A stretch of 64,000 nt of DNA from Trichuris trichiura (GCA_037903355.1 JBAJFE010000037.1:992001-1056000), one strand, 5' to 3'; counted from the stretch's first letter, positions 1 to 13,500 are shown. Notes: generated from the sequence alone by a model not told the origin. Numbers and translations are program-made.

Positions 1-3000
1 AGGCGAGCTGCGTCCGACATGGCCTTTTTGCTCTGTTCGTCCACCTTTTTGAATTCGCTAAGAGTGTCATCCAATTCAGCCTGAAAATCTTTAGTATACT
101 GTGGGCAATTAACTTCTGCAGGCTGTGATGTCTACGTGGAGCGCTTGTTGTTCGCCTTCGAGCTTCCGCTTAATGGCACTTAGCGAAGCGTTCGTCGATG
201 ATAGTTCGTTCACTTGTTCACGGCCTTCGTAGAGCTCCGTTTCAAGTTGGCGCCGAGTTCTTTCCGCCTAAGGTAAACGATCATCAAGTTTAAGCTGAGC
301 ATTTTATAAAAATTTGTTGCTCACCTGCTCAGAGGCGGTCATATATTCTTCCTTTTCGCTTTGCAGCATGGCGCAACGCTTCTCCGATGCGTGGAACTGT
401 TCGCGAATGTCTTCGCGCTGTCGTTGTTCGTCCTCTATATGCATCTGTAGCTCTTTCACTTGTTCCTGATAGAGCTTAATGTTCTTCTGAGCGTCCGCGT
501 TGGCCTTATTGGCATGATCAAGGGCAATTTCCAGTTCGTTAATGTCTGATTCCAACTTTTTCTTCAGTCGCAAAGCTTCAGCTCGTCCTTTGGATTCCGA
601 TTCAAGAGTTGCTTGCATCGAGTCCAGTGCTCGTTGGTGATTCTTCCTGGTATTTTCGAACTCCTCCTCTTTCTCGCGTATGCGCTTTTCAATCTCCTGA
701 CGAATCTGCGATACTTCGACCTGAGCTCTCATAACCTTGCTTTCCTCAGCTTCAAGAGCCGACTCAGCTTCATCCAGCGCTTGCTAAACGTTTTTCAGCC
801 ATTATGCTTTCATGCTGTAAAATGGTAGTACCTGTAGTTCTTCCTTCTCTAATTCCAAACGCCGAACCACCTTTTGTAGTTCGTGGACGGAACGTCCGCC
901 TTCGCCAAGCTGATCGCTTATATCCTTGATTTCCTGAACGAGATTTTTGTTCTCACGGCGTAGCGCTTCGATTTGTTCTCCAAGTTCGTCCTGAGAATTC
1001 TTCAGCTTGAAGCATTCGGTGCTCAATTGACGGTTCTCTCTTTGGCTTGCGTCCAATTCAGCTGCCATATCGTCACACTTCTTCTTCCACTCGTCGACCA
1101 CCTTGTCGAAACCTTTCTGCTTCTTCTCCAGTTGGGCTGCATAATTGTTCGCCTTAAAAACACGGTAGTAGTGCTTATGCAGAAATTAAATTGCTTTTTC
1201 AAAACACGAGATGTTAATAGTACTAGTTGATACTAAGTGACGTGCTAAATATTTTAGTACATTCAAAGTCACAACTCAGATCGCGTGATGATTTGGTTAG
1301 GACACCTAAGGCTTTAAGAATATATGCTCTTTTCCAGTCAGGGCGTACTGTTCTTATGCTTAGCTCATTTCGCTGGACAGCTAAGTCGGTGGCAGCTTGA
1401 AAGTTACAGTATATTTCGTAAGTGTTCTCAGGTACGCAATGACTCAAAATTCCTTTTGAATATTCGATATCTTACCCGTTCTACGTCGACCTGAGCATCG
1501 TCGATCTCGCCAAGAAGTTTGTGGCGGACCTTTTCAAGAGAGGCAATTTTACCATTAGCCACTTCGAAAGCCTCCTGCATTTCCTGGACTTTTTGGGTCA
1601 GTTTTCGCCTACAGTTCGTAAGTTGATAATAGCGGGCAATTGTTGGCGCATATCTTACTTGGCTTCCTCGATTTCGTCAACTTTAGCTAGTCCTTCGCTT
1701 TCGAATCGGGCTTTCCATTGTTGAATTTCGGCGTTCAACTTGGAGACGTGCCGTTGCATTTCGGTTTTGCTTTCGCCTTCCTCGTCCAACTGTTCTCGCA
1801 GCGATTGGTTTTCATGTTCCATATTTTTCAGTTGGGCTGCCAAATTGTGCCTTTCACGAGTCTCCTCGTCGGCAGTACGCTTTGCCTCGTCAAGCTGAGA
1901 TTGATATTGGGCTTTAAGGCGGTTAAGAGCGTTCAATTGGGATTCAGCGTCTTCCAGTTGCCTTAAAAGGTCAGCATTCTCGCTGTTTATGCGGTTTTTC
2001 AAATTGGAAAAGTCGTGCAATTGGCGGGTTTGCTCATCGCATTTTGCCTGCAGCTCAGCAACCTGAAGTAAAAGTTTGCGTTGATTCTATTTTTTCCATT
2101 TAAGCAAGCTGGGGATGGGCACCTGAAGTTCCAGTTGCTTGGAAAATCGTTCAGCATCCTGCTTGCCTTTACTTTCTTGGTCCATAGCTGCATGTAGATC
2201 TTCCAATTCTCGCTGTATACTAACTTTGTCCTTGTCAGATCTGGAAGAAAAAATTCATCCATGCGTGCATATTATTTGCAGTCTGTTGTTGTTTACTTGG
2301 CTTTGGCCTTTTGGAGCTGATCCAACTGATCGCTCATTTCGGCCACGGCATCGTTGTGTTTCTTACGTAAGGCTCCTAGTTGACCCTCGTGATTCATGCT
2401 TGCCTCTTCGAGGTCTCGGCGCAGCTTGGCCAATTCGGCTTCTCTTTTTTTGTTCAATTCCATTTGTGCCTGCGTGGTTCCACCGGCCTCATCCAATCGC
2501 TCGCCAAGTTCCTCGAGCTGACGTTGCAAGTCGTTTCGAATCTTTTCGGATTTAGATCTCGCTTGGCGTTCCTGTTCCAATTCCTCCTCTAATTCTTGTA
2601 TGCGAGTTTGCAATTCCTTTATTTGGCGTTGCATCTTGGCCACTAAACCTTGTTCATCTTCGAGCTTGCTTGATAGCGCTTGCATTTCTTGTTCTTTTCT
2701 AAAATAAAGCCCATTCAGTAGAAATCGTCAGAGCGTAACGGTTTTACTTTTTCAAATTGCTTTCCATGTCATGCTTTTGCTTGTTAAGTTCTTCAATGTT
2801 TTCTTGAGCAACTCGCAAGTCGCCTTCCACCTTTCTCTTGCCTTTGTCCACGTCTTGACGAGATCGCTTTTCGCGCTCCAAACTATCTTCGAGCTGAATA
2901 AATTTACCAAAAAACCGTGTGAGAAACAGGTAAATCGTTCGTGTGATCACTTACGTCATCCAGCTGCTGTTCCAATTTAGCCTTCAGCTTATTCAAGTGA

Positions 3001-6000
3001 TTGACCTTATCCTCCTCAGCTTGCATATCCTCCATTAGTTTTCGATTGATCTCTTCTTGATGCTTCTTTTCCTTATTCAACTTTGCCGCACTCTCGTCCT
3101 GACTGGCCATCTCGTCTTGCAAACTGCGAATTTGATTATCTTTTGACGACTTTTCCGAGTCAGCTTTGCGCAACGCCAATTCGAGGTCCTGAATCTTTCG
3201 ATTCAAATTGTCGCATTCGGATTCGACCTTCTTTTTGGCCTTTTGCAGTTCCGAATTGCGGTCCTCCTGCGTTCCAAGGCGATCGGTCATATCCTGTCAA
3301 AATCAAATACGCGTATGGACGCACAAAGTGATCTCTAAAAATACGTACACTCAGTTGACGTTCTAAGTCAGCCTTTTGTGACGTCAATTTTTGTATCTTC
3401 TCTTCGGACTGATTCAGAGAGCCTTTTTCGGATTGCAATTGGGTGAATAGGTCGTTCTTCTCTTGGATCAGTTTAGCCAGTTGTTCTTCGAGATCTTTGC
3501 GAGTTTTTTCCTCGCTGTTTAGGCTCGTCTCCAGCTCCTGGAAATATTGCAATAGATTGAACTGTCATCTTTTAATTGTACTTTGCAATTGGTACCTTGA
3601 TTTTGTCTTCTAATTTTTGCATTTCCTCCTCCATTTTGCTGGAACGAAGCAACGGCTTTACTTTGCCGTATAGTTTGAACCAATGCCAATTGCGAAGTTT
3701 GAGCCATGTTCGAATGTTGCGTTGGATGATCAAAAGTCCGGTGCTGTAACAAGTGTTCATAAGAGCGAAAGCCGTTGTTGACTGCTTCTATAGCTTGCCG
3801 TTGCTCCTCGCGACGTCTGGCATCCACTTTGGCCAAGTATGAGCGGATCTGGGCTTGGAAACCCGTCAGAATCGACGCCAGTTTTTGATCTCGTTGGTCT
3901 TCAAGGCGAGCCAACACTCCAGCTTTGAAGAATACCTAAATATCCATACGTACAACCAAGTTGTCAATTGTTTTTGCATTGCAAGCAACCTTTGTTTGAC
4001 CAATACGATGCTCCTCCTCGGTGAAAACTTTGTCAACTATCAAGCGATCGACCATTTTTTCGCTGGCCACTTTGGCATCATCCGAAGCATGCGCTTCGCT
4101 GCTAGCCAAAATAGCGTAGCGTTGTTTGAAGTCCGCATACAGTACTCTGTTGGGAAAACCCTTTCGGCAAATACGGATTCCTTCCAATACGCCGTTGCAA
4201 GTTAGTTGATTGAGTACTAAGCCTGCTTCGATCACACCACTCTTCTTTTGCTCATTCGGTATAATGCAACGAATGAAGTGCGGATGCGTCGTGTTCAGCA
4301 TGTTCATCAAATTGTTCAAACTCTCCTAAAACTTCGCGTCCGAACATGAAATGTGCAATCAGTTTGTCCAAACATACGCGATACATCATGGAGACTGTAA
4401 GGAAGGAAGACGCTTTTCCTTTCTTCTTTCCTTGTCCGCCTGTAAAAGAAATTGGGGTTGGCAAAAATGTAAGCTAGCAAGCGATGGAAATGTGCCTCAC
4501 CGGCCTTGACAATTTCGGCTGCCTCTTCCTGGGTTTGATAGTCCTTCCAGATATCTAATAGAAGTTGATTGCCTTCTCCATGCTTCAGTACGCTCACGGC
4601 GGTATCGTTCAATGGGTCCTTATTCTTCTCAAGCCAGTTGCTTACGTTATATCGTACAGTGCCGGCGTAGTGGACTAGCGCAAAGTGGGCTTCAGCTTGT
4701 TTCCCCTTTGGTGGTTTAGGCTTTTGATAGTTGGGATGTTTTCCCAAATGTTGGTCGTTCAACTTTTGAACGTAGGTCATGTCGGTTGCTTTAGGGACGA
4801 TGCACTCCTCGTCCAGCATTGAAACAATGCCAAGCGGCTGCAAGCAAGCAAACCTTAATGAAGATGCGTAATAAAGACGCCGTCACATTAGCCTTCAACT
4901 TGGCATCGCCAGGTAAGCTTCTCTTTTTTTCTTAAAAAGTAAACTACATAGTTGGTCTTCTGGTTCACGGGTTTGGCCTGTTTGATGTATCTGTCAGTGA
5001 ACTTCAAACAGGCCAAACCCGTGAACCAGAAGATCAACTATGAAACAACCTAAGCCTGTTAAAAGACTTTCGACAGTCTTTCGAAAAAGTAAACTAAATT
5101 AATTTAAATGATAGCATCTGTCCAAGGTTTTCTCGCGTAACCTATTAGTTGAGGAAAATTTTTAACTTTGTCTGGTTAGTCGGAGAAGCGGTTATTTGCT
5201 TTTCCTTGTAAAGTAACACGTTGGTTGGCATTACCTCTTTCTGCCCCAATTTGTCGCGTCTCCTGGTCAGTACTACATCGTTGCGCAAAATAAAAAGCGA
5301 GAACGACGTAAGGCGGGAATGTCCCTCACTGTTCGAAGCAAGAAATAGAATTTATGGAATAATACCTTTTCGAGAAGGTCGATGCAGGCTTGCAGATCTA
5401 GACCAAAGTCAATGAATTCCCATTTGATGCCTTCGCGTTGGTATTCTTCCTGTTCAAGGACGAACATGTGATGGTTGAAAAATTGCTGCAGGCGTTCGTT
5501 GACGAAATTGATCCAGAGCTGTTCGAACGAGTTGAAGTCGAAAATTTCGAAACCGGCAATATCGAGCACTCCGATAAAGAAGGCCTTTTCGGCGTTCTTT
5601 TCCGCGCTGAGAGTTTTGTTGCACCGCTGAATAAGCCAGTGGAACATGCGCGAGTAGACCGCCTTGGCCAGGGCGCCAACGGCCCAGTGGACCTGATCCA
5701 AGTTTTGTCCTTTGTTGACCCATTCGTTGCCAACTCGCACTCTTGGTTTGATGAGCGCTTTGACAAAGTCCTCATGATTGACACCAAAGCATAAGCATGC
5801 ATTTTGAGCATCTAAACGAAAACGGGTTAAGAAATGGGTGACCATTGTTAAGAGGGTACCTTCGACGGTGTCAACTTCAGCCTGTTCCTCCCTTGGACGC
5901 TGTTTGAACTTCATCTCTCCCATGTGCATGACGGCAGCGCACAGTTTGTACAAGTTGTCCTTTTCCTCTTGTTCAAAGCCCATAACGTCGAAGGAATACT

Positions 6001-7370
6001 GTAAAATGAATATGAAAATTTCACGCTGTTTTCCGAAAAGCGTTTTCATCTCCTTACGTCCGTATCCTTCATCTCTTGCTTATCATCAACGCCATCGATG
6101 GTCAGCTCTGCTTGCGAAACGAAATGATAATATCGCAAGTCCTTGGTGAGCTTAAGGTTTTCTGAGGAGCAATCATTTTTTATGCTTACACGAATGTAAT
6201 GAAAAGGCGCCTATTGCCCACCTCGTAACTTTGGCAAATGGCCAGACATCATTTGATAGAAGATGTGGAAGCAGCGTTCGCCGGGCGCCTGACGGATTAC
6301 TCGAGACTTTTCCAACAAATCTGTCATCAGTCAATAGTCTATTTGGGGATGCCTTTACAAATGTTACTTACAATGCTCAATGTCTCCGCCGGTCAGCTTG
6401 CCGGACTTGTTGAAGTGGACACGAATGAACTTGCCAAAGCGGGAAGAGTTGTTATTGCGCACTGTTTTGGCATTACCGAATGCTTCCAGTACGGGATTGG
6501 TCATGACGATCTGCTCCTCCAATGTGGACTGCTTCTAAAGCATCGTTTGTTTGTTGCCTTACTGGGTCATTTGAAATGATCATGCGCGGGTGAGTGGGAT
6601 ACCTTGCCGCCCTCGGCAGCACCTTTGGCCGCTGCTGCGGCTTGTTGCGTTGCGCCGACGATGGCGAAGTAGGCAATCACTTTCTTCGTGTTTTCCGTTT
6701 TGCCGGCGCCCGACTCGCCGGTGATCAGCATACTTTGGTTGGCTCGGTCCTGAACCATGTTTCGGTAGGCTTCGTCGGAGACGGAGAACAAATGTGGAGG
6801 CATTTCGTTGCGTCTTTTCCCCATGTACATTTTTATCACGGATTCCGTATATATGGGCAGTCGTTTGTAAGGATTGATGACAACGCAAAACAGGCCGGAA
6901 TACGTCTGCATTAAAAGCACGCAATTAGGAATGAGGAAAAAAAAGACTAGACGAATTCTCACGTAGATAAGCATGGAGTAGTACCGCTGACGAAGATTGT
7001 GCAAAACACTGGCTTCGTTCAGGAAGGTCAAATTGGCCATATCTTCGGTTTTTTCGAATTTTGGCGGGTTCATCTCCTGGACAAGCTCCTTTTTCAACGT
7101 CACCTGTCAATGATGATGATGATGAAAAATTGTTTGCTTTTCGCAAAGGACAAAATTGTATTGGTCTACTTCGTTTCCCTTGACCGTCATCACGGTAACC
7201 ATGTCGCCTTTGGTGCTTTTGATTTCGGCAGCCAAGAAACCTTCGGTCGAATCGGGTATCCAGCAATTTTTTTTGCTGTCATACGCTTTCATCTGGTCCT
7301 TCAGGGCCTCTTCATCTCTTTGTCGCAAAAATTCCCATCCGGGATCCGACTGGGGGTCGATGTACGCCAT
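1..7370 (-). CDS. Muscle-type myosin II heavy chain, 24 exons, 3' end outside window
   Basis: Thick-filament motor ATPase of sarcomeres. Exons in transcript order: 7170-7370, 6963-7103, 6603-6905, 6372-6534, 6222-6320, 6058-6161, 5860-5998, 5366-5811, 4501-4837, 4378-4439, 3990-4325, 3799-3935, 3596-3743, 3349-3537, 2955-3293, 2748-2893, 2297-2698, 2123-2240, 1659-2062, 1476-1608, 832-1152, 325-783, 136-267, 1-80. All 23 junctions keep phase and give about 1,779 uninterrupted residues; the family runs to about 1,960, so roughly 180 tail residues are missing. Visible motifs: P-loop GESGAGKT at 177-184, switch [11 protein letters not shown] at 242-251, switch II DIAGFE at 467-472, Gly/Lys-rich loop 2 at about 645-655, the converter region with ICRKGFPNR, an IQ-type neck after residue 778, then a long heptad coiled coil. 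The start is the ATG of [12 protein letters not shown], 18 nt after a good acceptor. It resembles UNC-54/MYO proteins; the exact paralogue is not decided. Confidence 0.96.
3744..3798 (-). other. Myosin intron 12, GC-AG type (55 nt)
   Basis: The upstream exon ends ...GAGCAACG and the intron begins GCAAGC and ends TTACAG. Using this GC donor gives ...[13 protein letters not shown], which matches the conserved neck sequence of nematode myosins (EQR-AGLLIVQRN) without insertion. The nearest GT (inside gaagcaGTCAAC) leaves the wrong phase for the downstream exon. GC-AG introns are a recognised minor class of U2 introns. Confidence 0.8.
4947..5083. mobile_element. Fold-back element in myosin intron 8, 13-bp TSD
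   Basis: A 137-bp insertion inside the 528-nt intron 8 (4838-5365), the longest intron of this gene. It is flanked by perfect 13-bp direct repeats AAAAAGTAAACTA at 4934-4946 and 5084-5096. Positions 4947-5042 form a hairpin with arms of about 40 nt (starting CATAGTTGGTCTTCTG), followed by a tail containing CCTAAGCCTGTTAAAAGAC. The same arms and tail, in inverse orientation, occur in the element at 55142-55400. A target duplication of this length, different from its sister's 12 bp, fits target-primed insertion better than a classical cut-and-paste MITE. Confidence 0.85.
5812..5859 (-). other. Myosin intron 7, 48 nt, in frame and stop-free
   Basis: Donor GTACCC after ...GTCGAAG and acceptor CGTTTAG before ATGCTCAA. 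Removal joins ...EVDTVE to [11 protein letters not shown], as expected from the family. Its length is a multiple of three and it has no in-frame stop, so retention would insert 16 residues (TLLTMVTH... ) in the motor domain. Confidence 0.75.
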
Positions 7371-7390
7371 GAGCGAAGTGTAACGATGCT
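7371..7390 (-). promoter_or_regulatory. 3' splice acceptor just upstream of myosin ATG
   Basis: The minus strand reads ...TTGCACTTTTAG|CATCG, with the AG at 7390-7389 and 18 nt left before the ATG. This is either the 3' end of a 5'-UTR intron or a spliced-leader trans-splice site. The sequence alone cannot separate the two. Confidence 0.5.
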
Positions 7391-7483
7391 AAAAGTGCAA
7401 TAGAGATTACATTGGGTCTGCAAGTTGCCGAAGGGGAATGAGTTTGCGCTATTGAACAGGCTGCAGAAAGACTTGAGAAGTAA

Positions 7484-7522
7484 GTGTGTGTGTGTGTGCG
7501 CGAGAGAGAGAGAGAGAGAGAG
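7484..7522. repeat. (GT)n-(GA)n compound microsatellite
   Basis: A GT run at 7484-7498 is followed by a GA run at 7502-7522, about 115-150 bp upstream of the myosin start. GTA/AGC trinucleotide-rich sequence follows at about 7580-7610. It lies in the presumed 5'-UTR or promoter zone of the myosin gene. Confidence 0.9.
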
Positions 7523-10500
7523 GCGGCTGCCCAGGCTGAGTGCCAATGAGACGAATGTGAATTTTGTCTGTAGGCAGCCACGTAGTAGAAGTAGTAGTAA
7601 TAGCAGCAGCATCGTCCTTCTCGTCGCTGGTAGTATGTCGTAAGATTGGAGGCGGAAATTTGCAGCACCAACAAAAGGTGACGCCAGAGCAGCATTGGCG
7701 GAACTCAGTATGCCAACTATGCTTCAGACTTGCGCATGCAGCGCTTTGCTATTTTTACACATGTAGCTGGCGTGTATTAAAGCCGGCTGGCTGTAGGCGT
7801 TCGCAGTTTGCTGCTCAACTTCAACAGGATTGGAGACTCTCCAAGTGATTGGCAGAAAGGAGAAACGCGTGCCATGCACGCGAGACTGTTGAACAGCTGC
7901 CATAGCTGTGCTCCATAGAGAACTGGGCAAAAGTGAGCGAGCGTTAAATAGTCGAAGGAATAGGTGGATGCCATTGGAGAAAGCCAACAGCGTCGACCAG
8001 CTGGCGGCATTCATTTTGCTGCGAACTCGTTTCGAGGACTAGCAGCTTAATGCGTCTATTCCCGTTGTGGTACAAAGCCAGCTTGTTTTGTCGATGGGCC
8101 ACCGAGAAAATGCTGACGTTGTTGGCGCACCCCATTAGTTGTTCAAAGATAGGTTGAAACATGTCTACTCTTTGAGCCATCACTTCGTTTGAATGAAAGA
8201 AAAAGTTGCTCAACCGTCGTTATACGGAACCAAGTTGCAGCAACTCCAAGCGAGACTGGGCGGTTCTTAAGCTACGGTCGATTGCATTTTCTCCGTAGGC
8301 GCTGTCACTCTATTCAAACGAGACACAACAGTCGCTTCGACTGATCGAGTTATTTTTTTTCAATTTAAAATAACCATTAACGTATTTCCTCCATAACGGA
8401 GACGTTTATATACGTGCGCGTATTTGTAATTCCAATGCAAAGACGCTGCTGTTTGTTCTTACGCAAATGGCACGTAGCATCAGAGTTGATGGTTGAAGAA
8501 AGCAATGCAGTGGTTAACTTTTTTCCTCACATTCGAAGCGTCAACTCCCTTTTGCTTCTTCGTCGCTTTGCCCAAATATTGCCCAAACTTGTTTAATTCC
8601 AACTAATAGAAATGTTTCCCGCCCTTATTCGTTGTCAGTAGCACCTAAGTTCATTTGACTTTGCTCTATTTTGCCCTATTTGTAAATAATCTCATTAGGA
8701 AAGGCCATTTTGCACACCTTGACTGATGTTATAGCATTTTCGACAATGTAGGTGATTCTTCCAGGCAAACTTTGCTTGCAGTTCAATTTATTGCTGTGGC
8801 TTACCAAAAGTATAAGCGTAAGCGAGCTCAGCTGTTGTGCGGCGTGTTTGAGCTGTTGGCAAAATTTTTTCAACCGTTCCTACCGGAGTCTTTGCTGTGT
8901 TCGAAAAATTTTAAAAAATGTGCGGTAATTAGTTAGCGACTCCATTTGGTCATCTCAACTTTTAGGAAAATTTTCGCAGACGGCAAGAAGTGCCTCATTG
9001 GCCGCTGGAGTCATGATAGCATTGCTATTAGTTCTTAGAATTTCTTTGCTCGTTGCAAGTTGCCTTGACTATGCAGATGAAAATCAGCCGCAATGCGCGG
9101 CTGCTCCGCTCTGCACTCGCAGCTAAGTAGTGGGCAATGTGCCGATCATAGTGGGTGAACGATAAGTTGAAACGATGGGGCGCAGTAGCACAACAGGTTA
9201 CCAGCGTCCATTGCACAGTTGGTATACATGGTTTAAGTTGCGCGTGCTGAAAGCGCTCTTTTTAAAAAATGCAAATATGTCATTTTGTTTTGGCTGTGAC
9301 GAAAGTGAATTCCCCTTTTCCTTGAGACAATGACGTTTGCTGTCAGGCAATGGAAGAAGAGCAGTTGGTGAGGAAAGTAGGCTATTAAGTTTCACGAAAT
9401 ACATCCTTTAGTCAGTAGGATTCCGGATTGCTTGATTTAATTTGAACAACACTTAACCAACCTTCGTATGAACCAACAATCTCGCGCACCGTTTATCATC
9501 TCTCATTGAAACTGCTATTGGCCGATTATTTTTTTTGATTAACCAATCTACCTGCGGAAAAGTGTTCTCTTCCGGCAGTGAGCAAAGTTTCTTAAATGGC
9601 TGTTTAATCGAGACAGCCAATCATAGCTGTCGGTTGTTCAAGCAACCCAAAAGACGTTGCTTTGTCCATTGACGTCATCATAGATATTTTAATCTCTTCC
9701 GAAAGATTTTTCTTATTTCACGGACATTCATAACACTAACGTAAGCTTCGCTTTTGGGGTTTTGTTGCTGCTCAGCAAGGCTTTATTTATTCTGTAACTT
9801 TGTAGGCTCAACTTGTCCAACCCTGAAAAGCGGCTTTTCAGAAAAATGAACCGAGTCTTAGAATTGTCATCAACTGCTCACATTTGTACGTTTGCCTCGT
9901 CTTGATTATCAGATTAAGCTGTCCCCGCAGACGAAGTGAAAATAAACTTGACCATCATCAAATGTTCCAATTCTCGCTTTGCTTTTAATGCTTTAGAAGA
10001 ACACTTTGCTGTTTTGCAATATGCTCGTAGAGGATCGCTTCTTTGCTCTTTGGATATCGAACCTTGTATATTGATACGGGCGTAGTTCTCGTAATGCGTC
10101 GTGAGCATAGTTAGCATTATTTAGGCGCTGGTGATAGGATCATTTTATTTGGGCCGCGCCTGATACATTCGCGTAAACTTTTTCCATGCATTCCATTCAT
10201 CTTCAATGGAACAGAGGTTGCGTAACTCATTCTCTTTCCAATTGACGTTACCAGCGTGGATTGCGCTCTCTGAATAGCGCATTTCAACTTTTTCTACAGT
10301 CTGTAGTGCTTCTCAATTACTCGAGCACATTTCAACCCGTCTTCTCATTAAGATATCATTGGAGAGAGGGCGAAAATGTTCTCCAACCGTTGAGTATCCT
10401 TAAAGATTTTCGTCAAAAGTCAAGCAATATGGCGGGATTGAATTTTTACCAAAAAGATGGCTTGAAAATGTCGTTTTTGTAAAAAAAAAAATACTTCGCG

Positions 10501-13500
10501 TGAAATTCCGCTAGTTCAACGGACTTTTCGACTATCAACGAATTACAAAAAGTGCTAATTATTATTTCTGTTCCCCTGAGATAATGACGAACTGATTTGC
10601 GCATTTGGCAATAAGATGCCATTTGCGTGATTCCCTGAAAGCCTAATTTGTTGCTATTCCATTACTGACAAACTCGTATGGCTGATGGATGCATCGAACA
10701 GCCACACCGCGAGCATATTTTATATGAGCATTTTATGAGCAGTCAGGCGCACGTTGTAATTGTTGTGTCAAATCATGTTTGTTGAGGGCATGTAATTTGT
10801 TTGACTTTCAGCAACTCAATTTTCGAGAGGAATAAGGTTGACTTGAAAGTTCCATTGTTCAACTGGTTTTCTTTTCAGCCACCGTTCACCATCCTTTTAA
10901 TGGGCGCTGTTAGGCAATGGGAAGTTAGCTTTTTCCCGCTCCCTTCTTCATGTAACAGCATGTCCACCTCGTCGCTAAGTACGACCGCGGCTATTCCTTA
11001 CGGTTTTCGCTCTGTATGCTCAAATGTTAATTGGCTAAAGTTTGTTAATTCAACAAGGTTACCTCCTTTAGGTAGTCCGTAATGAGTCGAATACATTCTA
11101 AGCGGTTTAGTGTTGCTTTTTGTGAAGGGAACAGAAATTCCCTTTGGCGAACTATTACCTTCCCTTAGGTAATCAATTTCGCCTCGGCACTTTTCAGGAG
11201 ACCTCCACTAAACCTTTGTTGAATGTTCTGAAAAGTTGTGAAGTTTACTTGCTTGCCGAAGTGGCGTGAAAACTTTCACTGCTGTAAGATGAATGCTTTT
11301 GGAAGACGTCACAGTTGTCTTCAGTTTTCTTTTGTCAGTTTATATAATCTGCATAACAACTAATTTCCATTAAAGATTTTTATCCAATTCTAAATTCGAG
11401 TATCGGTAAAGGATAGACAACATACAGTAAAGCTGGCAATCTTTAAACCTATACAAGAATACGTAGAGAAAGTTAGTGTGTCGAGCATACAAGTGGCAAT
11501 GTACAGCTGCATGTATGCAATAGTTTCAGATCATTATTCGTATGAAGGTAACCTTGTGTTTGTCTTGAATCATTAACTAGAGCACGTACACGTAAGTTCT
11601 TTCTCATTATGCCAAGTGAACATTGCAAAGACGACGTTTAAGGAGTTGGTCATAATGTTGAACATAACATTTTTTCTATCTTTCAGACGAGTACTGTCGA
11701 TTTTGTTTAGTTTTGACTTTTATGTAAGAGCGTCCTTTTTGGTGGAGCGGTTTGGAAATGGAACGTTACCTTGACACTTCAAAGTCTCCAAGCAGTGACG
11801 ATTTGTTATAGCAGCTTGTTGGATGCTGTGGTATCACAAATGCAAATTATTTCCAACCGTTCCCGCAGCGTTGTACTACGTTAAGAATATAGGCCTTACA
11901 AAATTAATCATTTTTTTGAAAATTAGTCATATCTTCTATGAAACGGGTTGATTTCTGTGCCATAGGCACTGACCAGTTTAAAGGCAAAAACATGTGCATC
12001 TATAAGCAGTGGACAAAAGCAAAGCGCTCGCTGCGACACGTGTTCTATCATCAGCATTAGGGTGATGATTGATTGTTGGTTTTCTTCGCTGAGACTGTTA
12101 TTCTCGACACAGTATACTGGGGGATATTTTTTTACATTTCTTCATTTCCTGTGCACTTACGCGCCAACTGTTCACGGCCTTGTTGTGATCTCGTTTTCTT
12201 AGTTCCCAAAGCAGCATATTTGTCTCTGAGTTGTCAAGTATTTTTGTCGAGTTGCACAGGATGTTAAGCTGGTCGACTTGTTGACGTCGCCAACTCCTGC
12301 TGGTACTACCATATGTCATTTGTTAGTTAGCTTTTATTGTTTGCTTTCTGTTTTCATTAGCGTCTCGTCGAGCTGACATTATAAGTTATTTATCCTAAAA
12401 ATGTAAAAATAACCAACGTCAGTTGCTGCCGCTTAAACGAGGAAACGCCTTTTTGCCATTTCTTAAGCCCTATCCATTCGTCCACTGTGATGGTGCACTT
12501 TTTCGTTCCCCTTTCTCGGAACAGTTGCCGCTGTCATGCGGTTATTCCTTTTTTTTCTTCAGCACTATCTTAGCATGCTTCTTTTTAGCTGTAAAGGGAG
12601 ATCAAGCGTTCCTTAGAAAAATGCTTTTAACTCAAAAGCAGCAGCTGTTTCCATTTAGCCGATCCTGCGCAATTAAAACGCCGGATATTGTTAATGCTGT
12701 ATCATACGTGATTAGAGTATACTAATAGTTGTGTAGTCCCAACGCATTGTAGCCACAATCATTTCGTATGGACGTTTACGGAGCTTGCATCGACAAGCGT
12801 GAACGATTGATTGTCTATCAATGAACTGCTTCGAATGGTGGCCTTAACGGTGACAATTTGCAGTGTTGATAAATTGCTAGGTAAAGTATGAATATATTAA
12901 CAAGTAGACGTGTGAACTGTAAGCTTTATGGTTTCACTTAAGATAGAGTGTTTACAATAGATTAAATGTACTCAGGCGCAACTTTTACAGATAGCGAAAA
13001 TAGGCGGATTACGAAATTGTCTTCGGACTATTATTGATAGATAGTAGCTTGATAATACTTTTTGACCCGATGGCTTAATAAGTAGAACAGCGGAACGTTA
13101 ACTCAGTTTGCTTTTTCTGCAGTCATGTTTCTGAAGCTGCTCAAAGCTAAAGGTTCCATCTGCTTTCCTTTTGCTTCCGGCGATCTTTATCCCCAAACTC
13201 TTGTACAGTCGGCAACAATGTCACGGCTTCTTCGCAGTAAAGTAATGCATCTATCAGCAGCAGTCACGCTGAGGATGTTTCCATTAAGAAGTTGTAGGCG
13301 CACTGTACGTTCGTAGTGGAACTAGCTTTAGTTCATCCCTTCAAATATTTGTTTACTTCCTTACTGCGCTCATTTGCATTGGTATTGTTGGCGAAACTTT
13401 TATCACCCGGCGCGTGTACCTCGCAATTATTTGGCAAGCTATGTAGAAGAACTTAACTTTACTTGAATGGATTTCTCACAGCTAATTTTTATACTCTTTT

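Noticed and set aside
5366..5811. Plus-strand and alternative-frame open frames over the myosin motor exons
   Set aside because: Shadows of the strongly coding minus strand. The myosin frame is fixed by conserved motifs and splice phase.
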